A DNA stretch of 64,000 nucleotides, taken from Myxococcales bacterium. Its GTDB lineage: Bacteria; Myxococcota_A; Polyangia; Polyangiales; Ga0077539. Location of the stretch: assembly GCA_016792845.1 (NCBI GenBank), contig JAEUKH010000008.1, positions 1 through 64,000 of the forward strand. The letters run 5' to 3'. Both the position numbers and the translations under genes were made by a program. A model generated the notes under the pieces. That model had not been told where the DNA came from and did not search any database. It was given only the letters and a program-made list of their open reading frames with translations. Of the stretch, positions 24,830 through 32,796 are shown in pieces. Numbering within the stretch: the first letter of the stretch is position 1; every line of letters begins with the position of its first letter.

Positions 24830-26773
24830 CTACTGAAGCCCTTGGAGAAGGTCTTGAAGCATTGGAGCGAGATCACCCATACCATGCGACCCCGACCCTT
24901 GCGAGGGCCTTGGGGCGCCGCCGCCGAGGGCACGGAGGATGCCCCCGAGGTCGGGCCCGGCCCCGGCCCCTTGAGCGCCCCCGAGCTGTTGTAAGAGCGG
25001 CCCGAGCTGTTGCAGGGCCTGGCGGGTCTCGGGGTCGAGTTGACCGTTCTGCCCGAGCATCGGGCCCAACATTTCAGCGAGGTCGGGGCGGCCGAGGTCG
25101 TCGTCGCCGTGGGCCTCTTCGAGCCAGCGGCGGCGCAAGGCCTGAAAGCGTGCGGCGCGGGCGGGCACTTCGGCGCTCAGCACGTCGACGAAGCCCTGGC
25201 TCGGCGCGGTGCGAAACCGATACGTGTCGACGTATCGCCGGAGCGCTCGAAAGAACGCGGCGTCGCCCGCCTCGCGTCGGAGCGCGCTGTAGTAAAACGG
25301 GCCCTTGCCGTACACGAGCCCCGCGTACGAGAGGCTGCCGTCGAAGCGCCCGGCGGGGCGGTCGACGGGGCCGTCGGGGTGCCCCATGAGCCGCATCAGC
25401 TGGTAGTTGCTGCGCACCTGCTGGTTGCTCTCGTGTTGCGCCCGGGCCGCGCCGTGGCGGGCTTCGATGTAGTAAGCCGCTGACCACTGGGCGAGCGACT
25501 CGTCGATGAAGGGGTGGTCGCGCGAGTCGCTGCCGACCAGGCCGTGCCAGTACTGATGGGCCACCTCGTGGGCGGTCACAAACTCAAGCATCGCAGGGAG
25601 CATCGCGTCGAGGGTGTGGTTCGCCTGGCCGCCGAGGAGGCCCCCCAAGGCCCCCGCGAGGCCCCCTTGGTTCGAGGTCGAGAGCGCCTCGTTGGGGGGG
25701 CGATAGAACATGCTCGCGACGGTGACGAGGCCTGAAAACTCGACGCCGCCGGCCCCGCCCACGAGGGGGGCTTCGACCACGTCGAGGTCGGTGTAGGGGT
25801 AGGGGCCGAAGCGCTGCTCGAAGGTCGCGAGGGCCCGGGCCGCGGTGTCGAGCACCTGGCGCCCCGCGGCGCGGTGGGCAGGGAGGTAGTACGCCCGCAC
25901 CTCGACCTCGCCCACGCGGCGGCTCTCGTGTTGCAACGTGGCGCCGCAGAGGGCCGCGAAGTCTCGCACCGCCGTGGCGCTCACCCAATGGCGTCGTCGC
26001 CCGCCGACACCTTCAACGCGCACTGTGACTCCCGACGTGGCCAAGGTGTATCCCTCGGGGAGCTCGAACCGGGCCTCGATGTCGGCCAGGTCGTCGGTGC
26101 CGAAATCGCCGACGCTGCCATGGTCGCTGCGCTCCCACCCTGCGGCGTTGCGTCGGGCGAGCACGGGGTAGAAGTTGGCCAGACTGACGATGCCCTCGCC
26201 GGTCGCGAAGAGGCCGTAATCGCCCGGGTCTTCGTGCGATGCGCCGAGCGACGAGAGCGACTCAAGGCCTTGCGCGAGGAGCCCCGTGCGCTGCGCCGCG
26301 ATTTCGAGCAGGGTGCCTTCGAGCCGTGTCCGGATGCTCACCGCGGCACCGGGCGCGAGGGGGCTGGCGAGCTGCACCGCGAGCACCGCGTCGCTCGGCG
26401 CCGAGACCACACACGCGAGGCCCTCACAGCTGCCGCGTACGAAGCGCAACGCCGGGCCGACGGGGCGCTGAACCCCGGGCGCCTGGGGCCTCGTCGCGTT
26501 GGCGTACACGCGCAAGATCACCTCGCGGAGCGGCGCGCCGGTGGTGTTGGTGTACCGCAGCGTCTCATCGACGGTGACGGTGCGACCCGCGTCAGCGAGA
26601 GAGACCGCGAGGTCGTAGCGCGGCATCGCGAGGGGCGACGGGCCGGCGCTGAGCCGCGCGAGCTCGGCCCGCGCCCATGGGCGCAACGCGGGCTGCGCGG
26701 GGGCAGGTTGGGCCAGGGCCGAACGCGCCGCCAAGGTACCGACGAGCGCCAACATCGCGACCGAACGTTGCAT
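24830..26773 (-). CDS. Exported M1-family zinc metallopeptidase
   Basis: A 647-residue exported peptidase. The signal peptide MQRSVAMLALVGTLAARSALA is followed by an N-terminal beta-sandwich domain (about 50-270). The gluzincin catalytic domain has HEVAHQYWH (His near 399 and 403, Glu near 400) and the third zinc ligand in FIDESLAQW about 20 residues on. The substrate-binding segment VEFSGLVTVAS stands in the place of the family GAMEN loop. The C-terminal 100 residues are Gly/Gln/Leu-rich (LQQLGPLLQQLGG), unusual for M1. It probably removes N-terminal residues from peptides in the periplasm or outside. Confidence 0.88.
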   Translation of the reverse strand: MQRSVAMLALVGTLAARSALAQPAPAQPALRPWARAELARLSAGPSPLAMPRYDLAVSLADAGRTVTVDETLRYTNTTGAPLREVILRVYANATRPQAPGVQRPVGPALRFVRGSCEGLACVVSAPSDAVLAVQLASPLAPGAAVSIRTRLEGTLLEIAAQRTGLLAQGLESLSSLGASHEDPGDYGLFATGEGIVSLANFYPVLARRNAAGWERSDHGSVGDFGTDDLADIEARFELPEGYTLATSGVTVRVEGVGGRRRHWVSATAVRDFAALCGATLQHESRRVGEVEVRAYYLPAHRAAGRQVLDTAARALATFEQRFGPYPYTDLDVVEAPLVGGAGGVEFSGLVTVASMFYRPPNEALSTSNQGGLAGALGGLLGGQANHTLDAMLPAMLEFVTAHEVAHQYWHGLVGSDSRDHPFIDESLAQWSAAYYIEARHGAARAQHESNQQVRSNYQLMRLMGHPDGPVDRPAGRFDGSLSYAGLVYGKGPFYYSALRREAGDAAFFRALRRYVDTYRFRTAPSQGFVDVLSAEVPARAARFQALRRRWLEEAHGDDDLGRPDLAEMLGPMLGQNGQLDPETRQALQQLGPLLQQLGGAQGAGAGPDLGGILRALGGGAPRPSQGSGSHGMGDLAPMLQDLLQGLQ

Positions 26774-26822
26774 GGTAGGGCCGAACCATAGTCTGACTCG
26801 ACCCGGCCTGCACCTTCGGGGC

Positions 26823-27530
26823 TCAGTGCAGGCCCGCGACGCTCAAGACCACCGCCACGAGGAGGGTGCCGTATTCGATCTGGGTGCTCCGTTGGGGGGT
26901 CAGGCGCGGGCGGAGGCGGGCTCCGAGCGCGTTGCCGATGAGGAGGGCGACGAGGAGCACCGCCGAGACGGCGAGGGTGTGCGGGTCGACGAGCCCCGTG
27001 GCGCCGTACGCGACGACGCGGCCGACGTGCATGGCCACGGCGATGGCGGCGGTGGTGGCGACGTAGCGATCGCCCGAGAGGCCCGCCGTGAGGAGCACCG
27101 GGGCGAGCAAGAGGCCCGCGCCGCCCGAGGTGGCCGAGAGGGCGCCCATCACAAATCCTGCTGGGCCGAGGGCCCGGGGTGAGAGCGAGAACTTCAAGAC
27201 GCCGAGGGCCCGGGCGAGCGAGAGGGCCGTCATCGCGAGCATTAGGCCCTGGAGCCACAGGGCCGGGATGGTCGGGAGGAGGAGGCCGCCGACGACGCTG
27301 CCGGGGATGGTGCCGAGGATCAACGGGGCGGCCACGGTGCGGTCGACGGCGCGGCGAAAGAGCACCGCGCGGTGGAGGTTCGACAAGAGCAGCGCCGGAG
27401 CCGTCACCGCGAGGGCCGTCTGGGGAGAGGTGCTCAGCGAGAGGGCCAAGAGGAGCACGATGCCGCCTCCCATTCCGGCGAGGGTCGTGAGCAGTCCTGC
27501 GAGGAGGCCGAGGGGCACCACGAGCGGCAT
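26823..27530 (-). CDS. TauE/SafE-family membrane transporter
   Basis: A 235-residue membrane protein with seven or eight helices and the family's internal repeat: LLAGLLTTLAGMGGGIVLLL in the first half, and ALSATSGGAGLLLAPVLL at the start of the second. TauE/SafE proteins export sulfite, sulfoacetate or other small organic anions. The substrate here is unknown. It is divergent from a LysR-type regulator, with a LysR-like box between them, so it is the probable regulated target. Confidence 0.85.
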   Translation of the reverse strand: MPLVVPLGLLAGLLTTLAGMGGGIVLLLALSLSTSPQTALAVTAPALLLSNLHRAVLFRRAVDRTVAAPLILGTIPGSVVGGLLLPTIPALWLQGLMLAMTALSLARALGVLKFSLSPRALGPAGFVMGALSATSGGAGLLLAPVLLTAGLSGDRYVATTAAIAVAMHVGRVVAYGATGLVDPHTLAVSAVLLVALLIGNALGARLRPRLTPQRSTQIEYGTLLVAVVLSVAGLH

Positions 27531-27612
27531 GACAGATCCTTTTCGCTCCGTTGCGAGGGGCGCCGAGGGGGCGTCACCGGGTGACGCGCGGCGCTGCGGG
27601 GCGACACAGGGT

Positions 27613-27673
27613 TGATAAGCACAAAACCTCTATCGGTCGAATCGATGGTTTCTGGGGCTGTGATAAGTTTTGT
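27613..27673. promoter_or_regulatory. LysR-type operator region between divergent genes
   Basis: ATCG-N7-CGAT at 27632-27646 has the exact T-N11-A spacing of LysR binding sites. It is nested inside a wider inverted repeat, ACAAAAC (27621-27627) and GTTTTGT (27667-27673). TGATAAG is also directly repeated at 27613-27619 and 27661-27667. The site lies about 30 bases before the LysR start and about 100 bases before the transporter start. Confidence 0.6.
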
Positions 27674-27675
27674 CG

Positions 27676-28554
27676 ATGATCGACGCGCTCGGGCAGTTTC
27701 TTCAGGTGGTCGAGTTGGGGAGCGTGAGCGCGGCGGCGCGGCGGGTTCATCTCTCGCAGCCTGCCCTCTCGGCGGCGATCGTTCGGGTCGAGCAGTACTT
27801 CGGCGCGCAGCTCCTCGTGCGGACGCGGCGCGGGGTCGAGCCCACCGCGGCGGGGGAGGTCGCCGTCGCACATGTTCGGTCGCTGTTGGCCTCCTTGGGG
27901 GATGCCCAGCGCGCCGTGGCCGAGGTGGTGGGGCTCAAGGCCGGCGAGGTGCGCATCGGCGCCGGCGCGACGGCGTGCACCTACGTGTTGCCGCGGTTTC
28001 TCGCGAAGTTTCGTGAGCGCGCGCCGGGGGTTCGGTTGAGGCTCCGTGAGGCCACCACCGAGGAGCTGTTGGGCGACTTGGAGTCGGGCGGGCTCGACCT
28101 CGCGGTGCTGGCCTCGGAGGTGGGCGTGACGATGCCGGGTGAGCCGTGGTGCGACGACGAGGTGCTCTTGGTGGCGGCGCCGGGCGGGGCGCGCGATGTG
28201 TTCGTGACCTTTCCGCCTGGGGCGAGCACGCGAGGCTTGCTCGACAAGCATTTTGCGGGGGCCGAGGTGGCGATGGAGCTGTCGAGCATCGCGTCGGTGA
28301 AGGGGCACGTGCGGGCCGGGATCGGGATGGCCCTGGTGTCGCGGGTCGCGGTGGAGCGTGACCTCAGGCAAGGCGCGATGGTGCGGGTGCGCGACCCGCG
28401 GGTGCCGATCGTGCGGCGCTTCTGGCTCTCGCACCGGGGTCTGGCGCGGCTCTCGCCTGCGGCGCTCGCGTTGCGCGAGCTCTTGTTGGCGCAGCCTCCG
28501 CAGCTGAGGGCGGCGACGCGGGGGGCGAAGGCGAAATCGCGGTCTCGGTTGTGA
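27676..28554 (+). CDS. LysR-family transcriptional regulator
   Basis: A regulator of about 292 residues. The N-terminal winged helix-turn-helix reads FLQVVELGSVSAAARRVHLSQ and is followed by PALSAAIVRVEQYFGAQLL and RTRRGVEPTAAG. The C-terminal effector-binding domain begins near residue 90 with GEVRIGAG. The Lys/Arg-rich tail is short. ATG 27676 is chosen; TTG 27670 would add two residues. It probably controls the divergent TauE/SafE transporter and itself through the operator at 27613-27673. The ligand is unknown. Confidence 0.92.
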   Translation: MIDALGQFLQVVELGSVSAAARRVHLSQPALSAAIVRVEQYFGAQLLVRTRRGVEPTAAGEVAVAHVRSLLASLGDAQRAVAEVVGLKAGEVRIGAGATACTYVLPRFLAKFRERAPGVRLRLREATTEELLGDLESGGLDLAVLASEVGVTMPGEPWCDDEVLLVAAPGGARDVFVTFPPGASTRGLLDKHFAGAEVAMELSSIASVKGHVRAGIGMALVSRVAVERDLRQGAMVRVRDPRVPIVRRFWLSHRGLARLSPAALALRELLLAQPPQLRAATRGAKAKSRSRL

Positions 28555-28649
28555 GCGGATGGGCTTACCCGAGCGGCCGAGATGCGCTACCCTCGATTCA
28601 ACGCCCCGAGGAGGAACTTTCTCGGAAGCCCGGCGTCTGAGCCCCTGCC

Positions 28650-29318
28650 ATGAGCCAAGCCACAGAGAGCGTCGCAGAGATTTTGTTGCCGCCGCGCCCC
28701 GGTGAGGGTGATGCGGTCGACGAGATGTTGGCGGGCATTGCGGCCCCGCCGCAGACCCGGCGTTGGGTGTTGACGGGGCTCCTCACGGGGGTCGCGTTGA
28801 TGTCGTTCGCCTTGGCGTTTCAGCTCAAAGACGACGCGCGGTACGCGATGGCGTCGGGCACTCCTCGGATGCTCGGCGCGGGCCGCACGGTCGACGCCGC
28901 GGCGCTTCGCGAGGCGGGCAATCAGTATGTGAGCTTGCAGGCGTCGCCGTCGATGGCGGGGGCGGTTCAGTACTCGCGGTGGTTGTTTCCGGGCGAGCAC
29001 CTGGTGTTTCCGGTGGCGGGGCGTGAGGGCGAGGCGCTGTATGTTCAGGTCTCAGCCGATCGCGCCGAGGCGATGTCTCGCGGCGAATTTGCGGGTCGTC
29101 TCGTGCCCTTCGAGGGCGCTGGGGGCCGCTACGCGCCGGTGGGTCGGTACCTCCATGATCGCCTGGGCGCCCCGGTTCAGGGCCGCACCTGGCTTGTGGT
29201 CGACGGGGCCGCGCCGCGCAACATGATGTGGGCTCCGCCGGTGGTGCTGCTGCTCTTGGCCTTGGGCCTGTCAGACGTCACGGTGTTGGTGAGCCTCTTG
29301 CGACGTCGCGCGTCTTGA
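28650..29318 (+). CDS. Two-helix membrane protein of unknown function
   Basis: A 222-residue protein with one membrane helix near residues 38-57 (WVLTGLLTGVALMSFALAF) and a second near the C-terminus (PPVVLLLLALGLSDVTVLVSLL). An approximately 130-residue beta-rich domain lies between them on the far side of the membrane. That domain includes LVFPVAGREGEALYVQVSAD and ends RTWLVVDGAAPRNMMW. I do not recognise a family. The next gene follows 38 bases downstream in the same direction, so the two may be cotranscribed. Confidence 0.6.
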   Translation: MSQATESVAEILLPPRPGEGDAVDEMLAGIAAPPQTRRWVLTGLLTGVALMSFALAFQLKDDARYAMASGTPRMLGAGRTVDAAALREAGNQYVSLQASPSMAGAVQYSRWLFPGEHLVFPVAGREGEALYVQVSADRAEAMSRGEFAGRLVPFEGAGGRYAPVGRYLHDRLGAPVQGRTWLVVDGAAPRNMMWAPPVVLLLLALGLSDVTVLVSLLRRRAS

Positions 29319-29356
29319 GTTGTGCAAGATCGTGGTAGGGTGACGGTCGGGCTGCG

Positions 29357-30559
29357 ATGACAGATTCGGCCGGGCGCATAACGATCGAGCATGTGGTTGA
29401 GCTCTTGGCTGAGGTCGGCGAGGTCGACGCGGGCGCCGAGGTGCTTGAGGCGTGGCAGCTTCGGGCGCCCAACGCCGCCGCGAGGGTGCGTCTCCAGGCG
29501 CTGCTCTTTGATGCCGCAGACCCGGGGCCCGCGCAGCGCCACGCGCGCTTGGGCTCGCTGCCGCCGTCGCTGATCGACGAGCTCGCCCGTGAGGGGGCCT
29601 TGCTTGAGGCGAACACGCTCTTGGGGGTGTTGGTGCGCGCCTTCCCAGACGACGCCTTGTGGCGCGAGAAGCAGCAGCGGCTGGTGTTGGTGCTGTCGCC
29701 GCTGCCGGGCGGGCAGGGTGACCCGCGGCGCGAGGCCGTCGACGCGATGGTGGCGCGGGGGGCGTTGCAAGAGGCCTTTGTGGCCCTGCGCGAGCTCTGC
29801 CGAGAGGGCCGCGACGCGGTGCTCGAGCAGCGCGCTGAGATCCTCCGCGGGCTCTTGTTCGAGCCGGCCCACACGCGGCCGTACCGCGCCCTCGACGCCG
29901 ACGAGGCGCCGCGGGTGATCAGCCCGCACCTTCGCGGCGCGACGGCGCCCGACCTTCGCAAGACCCCTGTGTTGCCGCTCTCGAAGACGGGCTTCGACGA
30001 GGTCGGGGTGGCGGGTGACGCCAACGCGTGGCTGCGTCAATCGATCGCGATGGGCGACCTCGACGGCGCGCTCCGAGAGGCCAGCACGCTCCTCGCGCGG
30101 AGCCCCTCGCCGCGCTTGATTCGCTTGCGCGAAGCGCTCGGCAATCTCAGGGCGCTGTTGCGCTCGTCTGAGCCGGGTGGGCCGGGCGACGAGGCGGTCG
30201 AGCACGTCTCGCGCTTGATGCGTGAGGGGCGCCTGCGCGAGGCGCGCGATCTCACCCGTTCGCTGCTCACCCAGGGCTCGACCGAGATGGCGGCGCGGCT
30301 CTCTCCGCGGCTGGCCGATCTCGACGTGGTGCTCGACGGCAGCGTGCCGACGCCGTCGCCGCCGAAGCCGCGCAACACGGGCGAGCATCAGGCGGTGGTT
30401 CAGTCGCGCATCGAGGTGGCCATCGAGCGCGACCGACAGTCTGAGCATCCGCCGGCGCTGCGCGATGTGGCGCGTGGCAACGTCACGGCCCAGCACCGCA
30501 AGGTGGTGCGCCTCGGGGCGCCCCAGGGCGTCGACGACAAGCCCTCAAAAGACGAGTGA
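29357..30559 (+). CDS. Helical-repeat (TPR-like) protein of unknown function
   Basis: A 400-residue soluble protein made mostly of short helix pairs of TPR/HEAT character, for example LAREGALLEANTLLGVLVRA, MVARGALQEAFVALRELC and MREGRLREARDLTRSLL. A polar C-terminal tail follows from about 335. There is no signal peptide, membrane helix or catalytic motif. It probably acts in the cytoplasm as a binding scaffold. It follows the 28650 membrane protein and converges on the peroxiredoxin gene with a 10-base gap. Confidence 0.6.
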   Translation: MTDSAGRITIEHVVELLAEVGEVDAGAEVLEAWQLRAPNAAARVRLQALLFDAADPGPAQRHARLGSLPPSLIDELAREGALLEANTLLGVLVRAFPDDALWREKQQRLVLVLSPLPGGQGDPRREAVDAMVARGALQEAFVALRELCREGRDAVLEQRAEILRGLLFEPAHTRPYRALDADEAPRVISPHLRGATAPDLRKTPVLPLSKTGFDEVGVAGDANAWLRQSIAMGDLDGALREASTLLARSPSPRLIRLREALGNLRALLRSSEPGGPGDEAVEHVSRLMREGRLREARDLTRSLLTQGSTEMAARLSPRLADLDVVLDGSVPTPSPPKPRNTGEHQAVVQSRIEVAIERDRQSEHPPALRDVARGNVTAQHRKVVRLGAPQGVDDKPSKDE

Positions 30560-30569
30560 TTTAAAGGGC

Positions 30570-31031
30570 TTAGGCGAGCGTGCCGAGCACTTGTTTGACG
30601 CCCGCGACGTGCTGATCGATGTCGAGCACTTCGTGGTGAAAGAAGCCGCGCACGACGCCTTGGCCGTCGACCACGAAGGTCATGCGCCGCGATACGGGCA
30701 AGAGGCCGCCGAGCCAGGTGGCGCCGAAGGCCTTGCTCATGCTGCCGTCGTCGGTGACGAGCTCGTAGGGCAGGTGGTGGGTCTCGCGAAACTTGCGGTG
30801 CGAGGCCGGGTCGTCGCGGCTCACGCCGAAGACCTTGGCCTTCGCGCCCGCCGCGATTTCGCCGTACGCATCGCGGAACGAGCACACCTCGGCGGTGCAC
30901 CCCGGGGTGAAATCTTTGGGGTAGAAGAACAAGATCACCGTCGCGCCGCGATGATCGCTGAGCCGAAACGGCGTGCCATCTGACAAGAGCCCCGAGACGT
31001 CGGGGGCTGTGTCGCCAACTTTCAGTGCCAT
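30570..31031 (-). CDS. bcp: Bcp/PrxQ-type peroxiredoxin
   Basis: A 153-residue thiol peroxidase that reduces H2O2 and organic hydroperoxides. The active-site region FYPKDFTPGCTAEVCSFRD holds the peroxidatic Cys45 and, five residues on, a resolving Cys50. This is the PrxQ arrangement that forms an intramolecular disulfide recycled by thioredoxin. The start is ATG 31031. It is the last minus-strand gene after the aldolase gene (44 bases apart) and may be read from the same transcript, though its role is general stress defence. Confidence 0.93.
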   Translation of the reverse strand: MALKVGDTAPDVSGLLSDGTPFRLSDHRGATVILFFYPKDFTPGCTAEVCSFRDAYGEIAAGAKAKVFGVSRDDPASHRKFRETHHLPYELVTDDGSMSKAFGATWLGGLLPVSRRMTFVVDGQGVVRGFFHHEVLDIDQHVAGVKQVLGTLA

Positions 31032-31075
31032 GGTTGATTCTTGCGTAGAAGGCCACCGCGCGTCGAGGCCTTGCG

Positions 31076-31891
31076 CTACTCGACGCGGCCGCCTACGTCT
31101 TCGATCATCTTGCGGTAGCGGCTCTCGAGCATGGCGATGCGGTTCTTGTCTTCGTTGGCGATGAGACCGTAATAGTCTCGCTTGTTCTTGAGCCAGAGCA
31201 GCTCGAAGCCGACGGCCTTCAAGATGCCCGCGTCGGCGTCGGGGGCCAGGGCGCGGGGGCAGCCGAAGATCACTTTGCGGGTCTCGTAGCGGTGCAGCGC
31301 CCCTGCGGGCAGTCGCCGCAAGAACGCGAGCGAGTGGGCTGAGACGCCGCCGCCGACGGTGCCGTCGAGGCCGTGGGCGTGGGCCGCCGAGAGCACCTGG
31401 TCGGCGAGGGTGAACACCGCCTCGCTGTTGACGTCATCGCGGCTGAGCCCCATCGACCCGGTGAGGTCGACGCGCCCGAGGACGATGCCGCCGAGCCGCG
31501 CGATCTCGGGCACCTTCAGCATGGCGCCGAAATTCTTGACCCCGTCGATGGTCTCGACGTTGATGCAAAACTGAATGTCGGCCTGCTCTTCGGAGGGCAC
31601 CGCGAGCTTGACCGCGGCGAGGTACTTCGAGAGCGCGAAGGCCGTCTCGATCATGGGCGCGACGATGCGCTCGACGCCGATGACCCGCGCCTCGTAGATG
31701 TCGCGCAGGGCCTCGCAGCCGCCGATCTTGAGCGTGAGGTTCAGCCCCGCGCGGGTGATCACCTCTTTGAGGCGCAGCGCCTCTTCGATGCGGGTGCCCT
31801 CTGCCTCGAACTCTGCCTTGACGCCGACGACCCCGTGGTTTTCACGGAGGTCTTTGAGCGCGTCGACCATCTTTCGTTCAATGATGTTCAT
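31076..31891 (-). CDS. HpcH/HpaI-family aldolase
   Basis: A 271-residue TIM-barrel protein of the HpcH/HpaI aldolase/citrate lyase family. These enzymes cleave or form 2-oxo-acid adducts using a divalent metal and often release pyruvate. The metal ligands are likely Glu in INVETIDG and Asp in LGRVDLTGSMG, and the substrate-loop Arg lies near the N-terminal strand. ATG 31891 has AAGG nine or ten bases upstream. It lies 115 bases downstream of a HAD phosphatase gene and in line with a pyruvate-type ThDP enzyme gene. A link to the sugar branch pathway is inferred from context: it could supply pyruvate or make a longer oxo-acid donor. Confidence 0.8.
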   Translation of the reverse strand: MNIIERKMVDALKDLRENHGVVGVKAEFEAEGTRIEEALRLKEVITRAGLNLTLKIGGCEALRDIYEARVIGVERIVAPMIETAFALSKYLAAVKLAVPSEEQADIQFCINVETIDGVKNFGAMLKVPEIARLGGIVLGRVDLTGSMGLSRDDVNSEAVFTLADQVLSAAHAHGLDGTVGGGVSAHSLAFLRRLPAGALHRYETRKVIFGCPRALAPDADAGILKAVGFELLWLKNKRDYYGLIANEDKNRIAMLESRYRKMIEDVGGRVE

Positions 31892-32006
31892 TTGAGAGTG
31901 CCTTGAGAGACGTAACGCGAGGGGCGGCCTCGGGGAGGCCCTTCTGCCGTGCTGTTTATCACGCTCCCAGGCGCCTGAGATTCGGCGTGTTGCGCCCCGC
32001 CGCGAT

Positions 32007-32783
32007 TCAGCGAAGTTGTGATGAGACCCAATGGGCGAGGCTCGGGCTCGAAGCGACCTCGGGGTGCGCCGAGCGGGGGCCGATCAAGACCGGGGTGATG
32101 CCGAGCGATTGGGCCATGACGATGTCGGCGGCCCAGGTGTCGCCGAGCATCACGGCGCGGTGGGGAGGCACCGCGAGGCGGGCGAGGGCGGCCTCGCCGT
32201 AGGCGGGCGAGGGCTTGCCGAGCACCCGGTCGACGGCGCGGCCTGAGGCGGCGGTGAGGGCACCCACGAGGGCGCCGCAGCCGGGTGCCCAGCGCCCAGG
32301 GCCCGCGGGGAAGGCGCCGTCGAGGTTGCAGGCCCAAAGGTGTGCGCCGCGGCGCAAGGGCTGCAACGCCGCGTCGAGAGTTTGATAACAAAACGTGGTG
32401 TCCATCGCCACGAGGACGAGCTCTGCCTCGGGGCCCTCGCAGCGTCGCAGGCCCGCGGCGTCGAGGCCCGCGCGGAGCGAGGGGCTCCCTACGACGAAGA
32501 CGCCCTCGCGCAGCCCGAGCCCGGCGTCGCGGAGCGCGACCGGCGCGAAATCGCAGGTGCTGAGCACCTCGGCGGGGCTCGCGGCGAGCCCGAGGCGCCC
32601 GAGCTTCTCAGCGATCTCGCGGGCGTTACGGGCGGAGTTGTTGGTGAGAAAGAGCAGCTTGAGCCCTTGGGCCCTGAGGGCGCGCACCGCGGCCTCTGCG
32701 CCTTCGATGAGGGCGTCGCCTTCGTAGACGACCCCGTCGAGGTCGATCATCACGGCGTCGACGTCATGCGAGAGCGGCTTCAT
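32007..32783 (-). CDS. HAD-IIA (NagD-like) phosphatase
   Basis: A phosphatase of about 258 residues. Motif I DLDGVVYEGD carries the Asp nucleophile and general acid. Motif II is LFLTNNSARNA, motif III is LGKPSPAYG and motif IV is LGDTWAADI. The C2a cap between motifs II and III classes it with NagD and related sugar or nucleotide phosphatases. ATG 32783 leaves a 13-base gap to the upstream ThDP gene; a GTG at 32804 overlapping that stop is possible. In context it may remove a phosphate from a sugar precursor, but the substrate is unknown. Confidence 0.85.
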   Translation of the reverse strand: MKPLSHDVDAVMIDLDGVVYEGDALIEGAEAAVRALRAQGLKLLFLTNNSARNAREIAEKLGRLGLAASPAEVLSTCDFAPVALRDAGLGLREGVFVVGSPSLRAGLDAAGLRRCEGPEAELVLVAMDTTFCYQTLDAALQPLRRGAHLWACNLDGAFPAGPGRWAPGCGALVGALTAASGRAVDRVLGKPSPAYGEAALARLAVPPHRAVMLGDTWAADIVMAQSLGITPVLIGPRSAHPEVASSPSLAHWVSSQLR

Positions 32784-32796
32784 GGTGCCATCGGGT

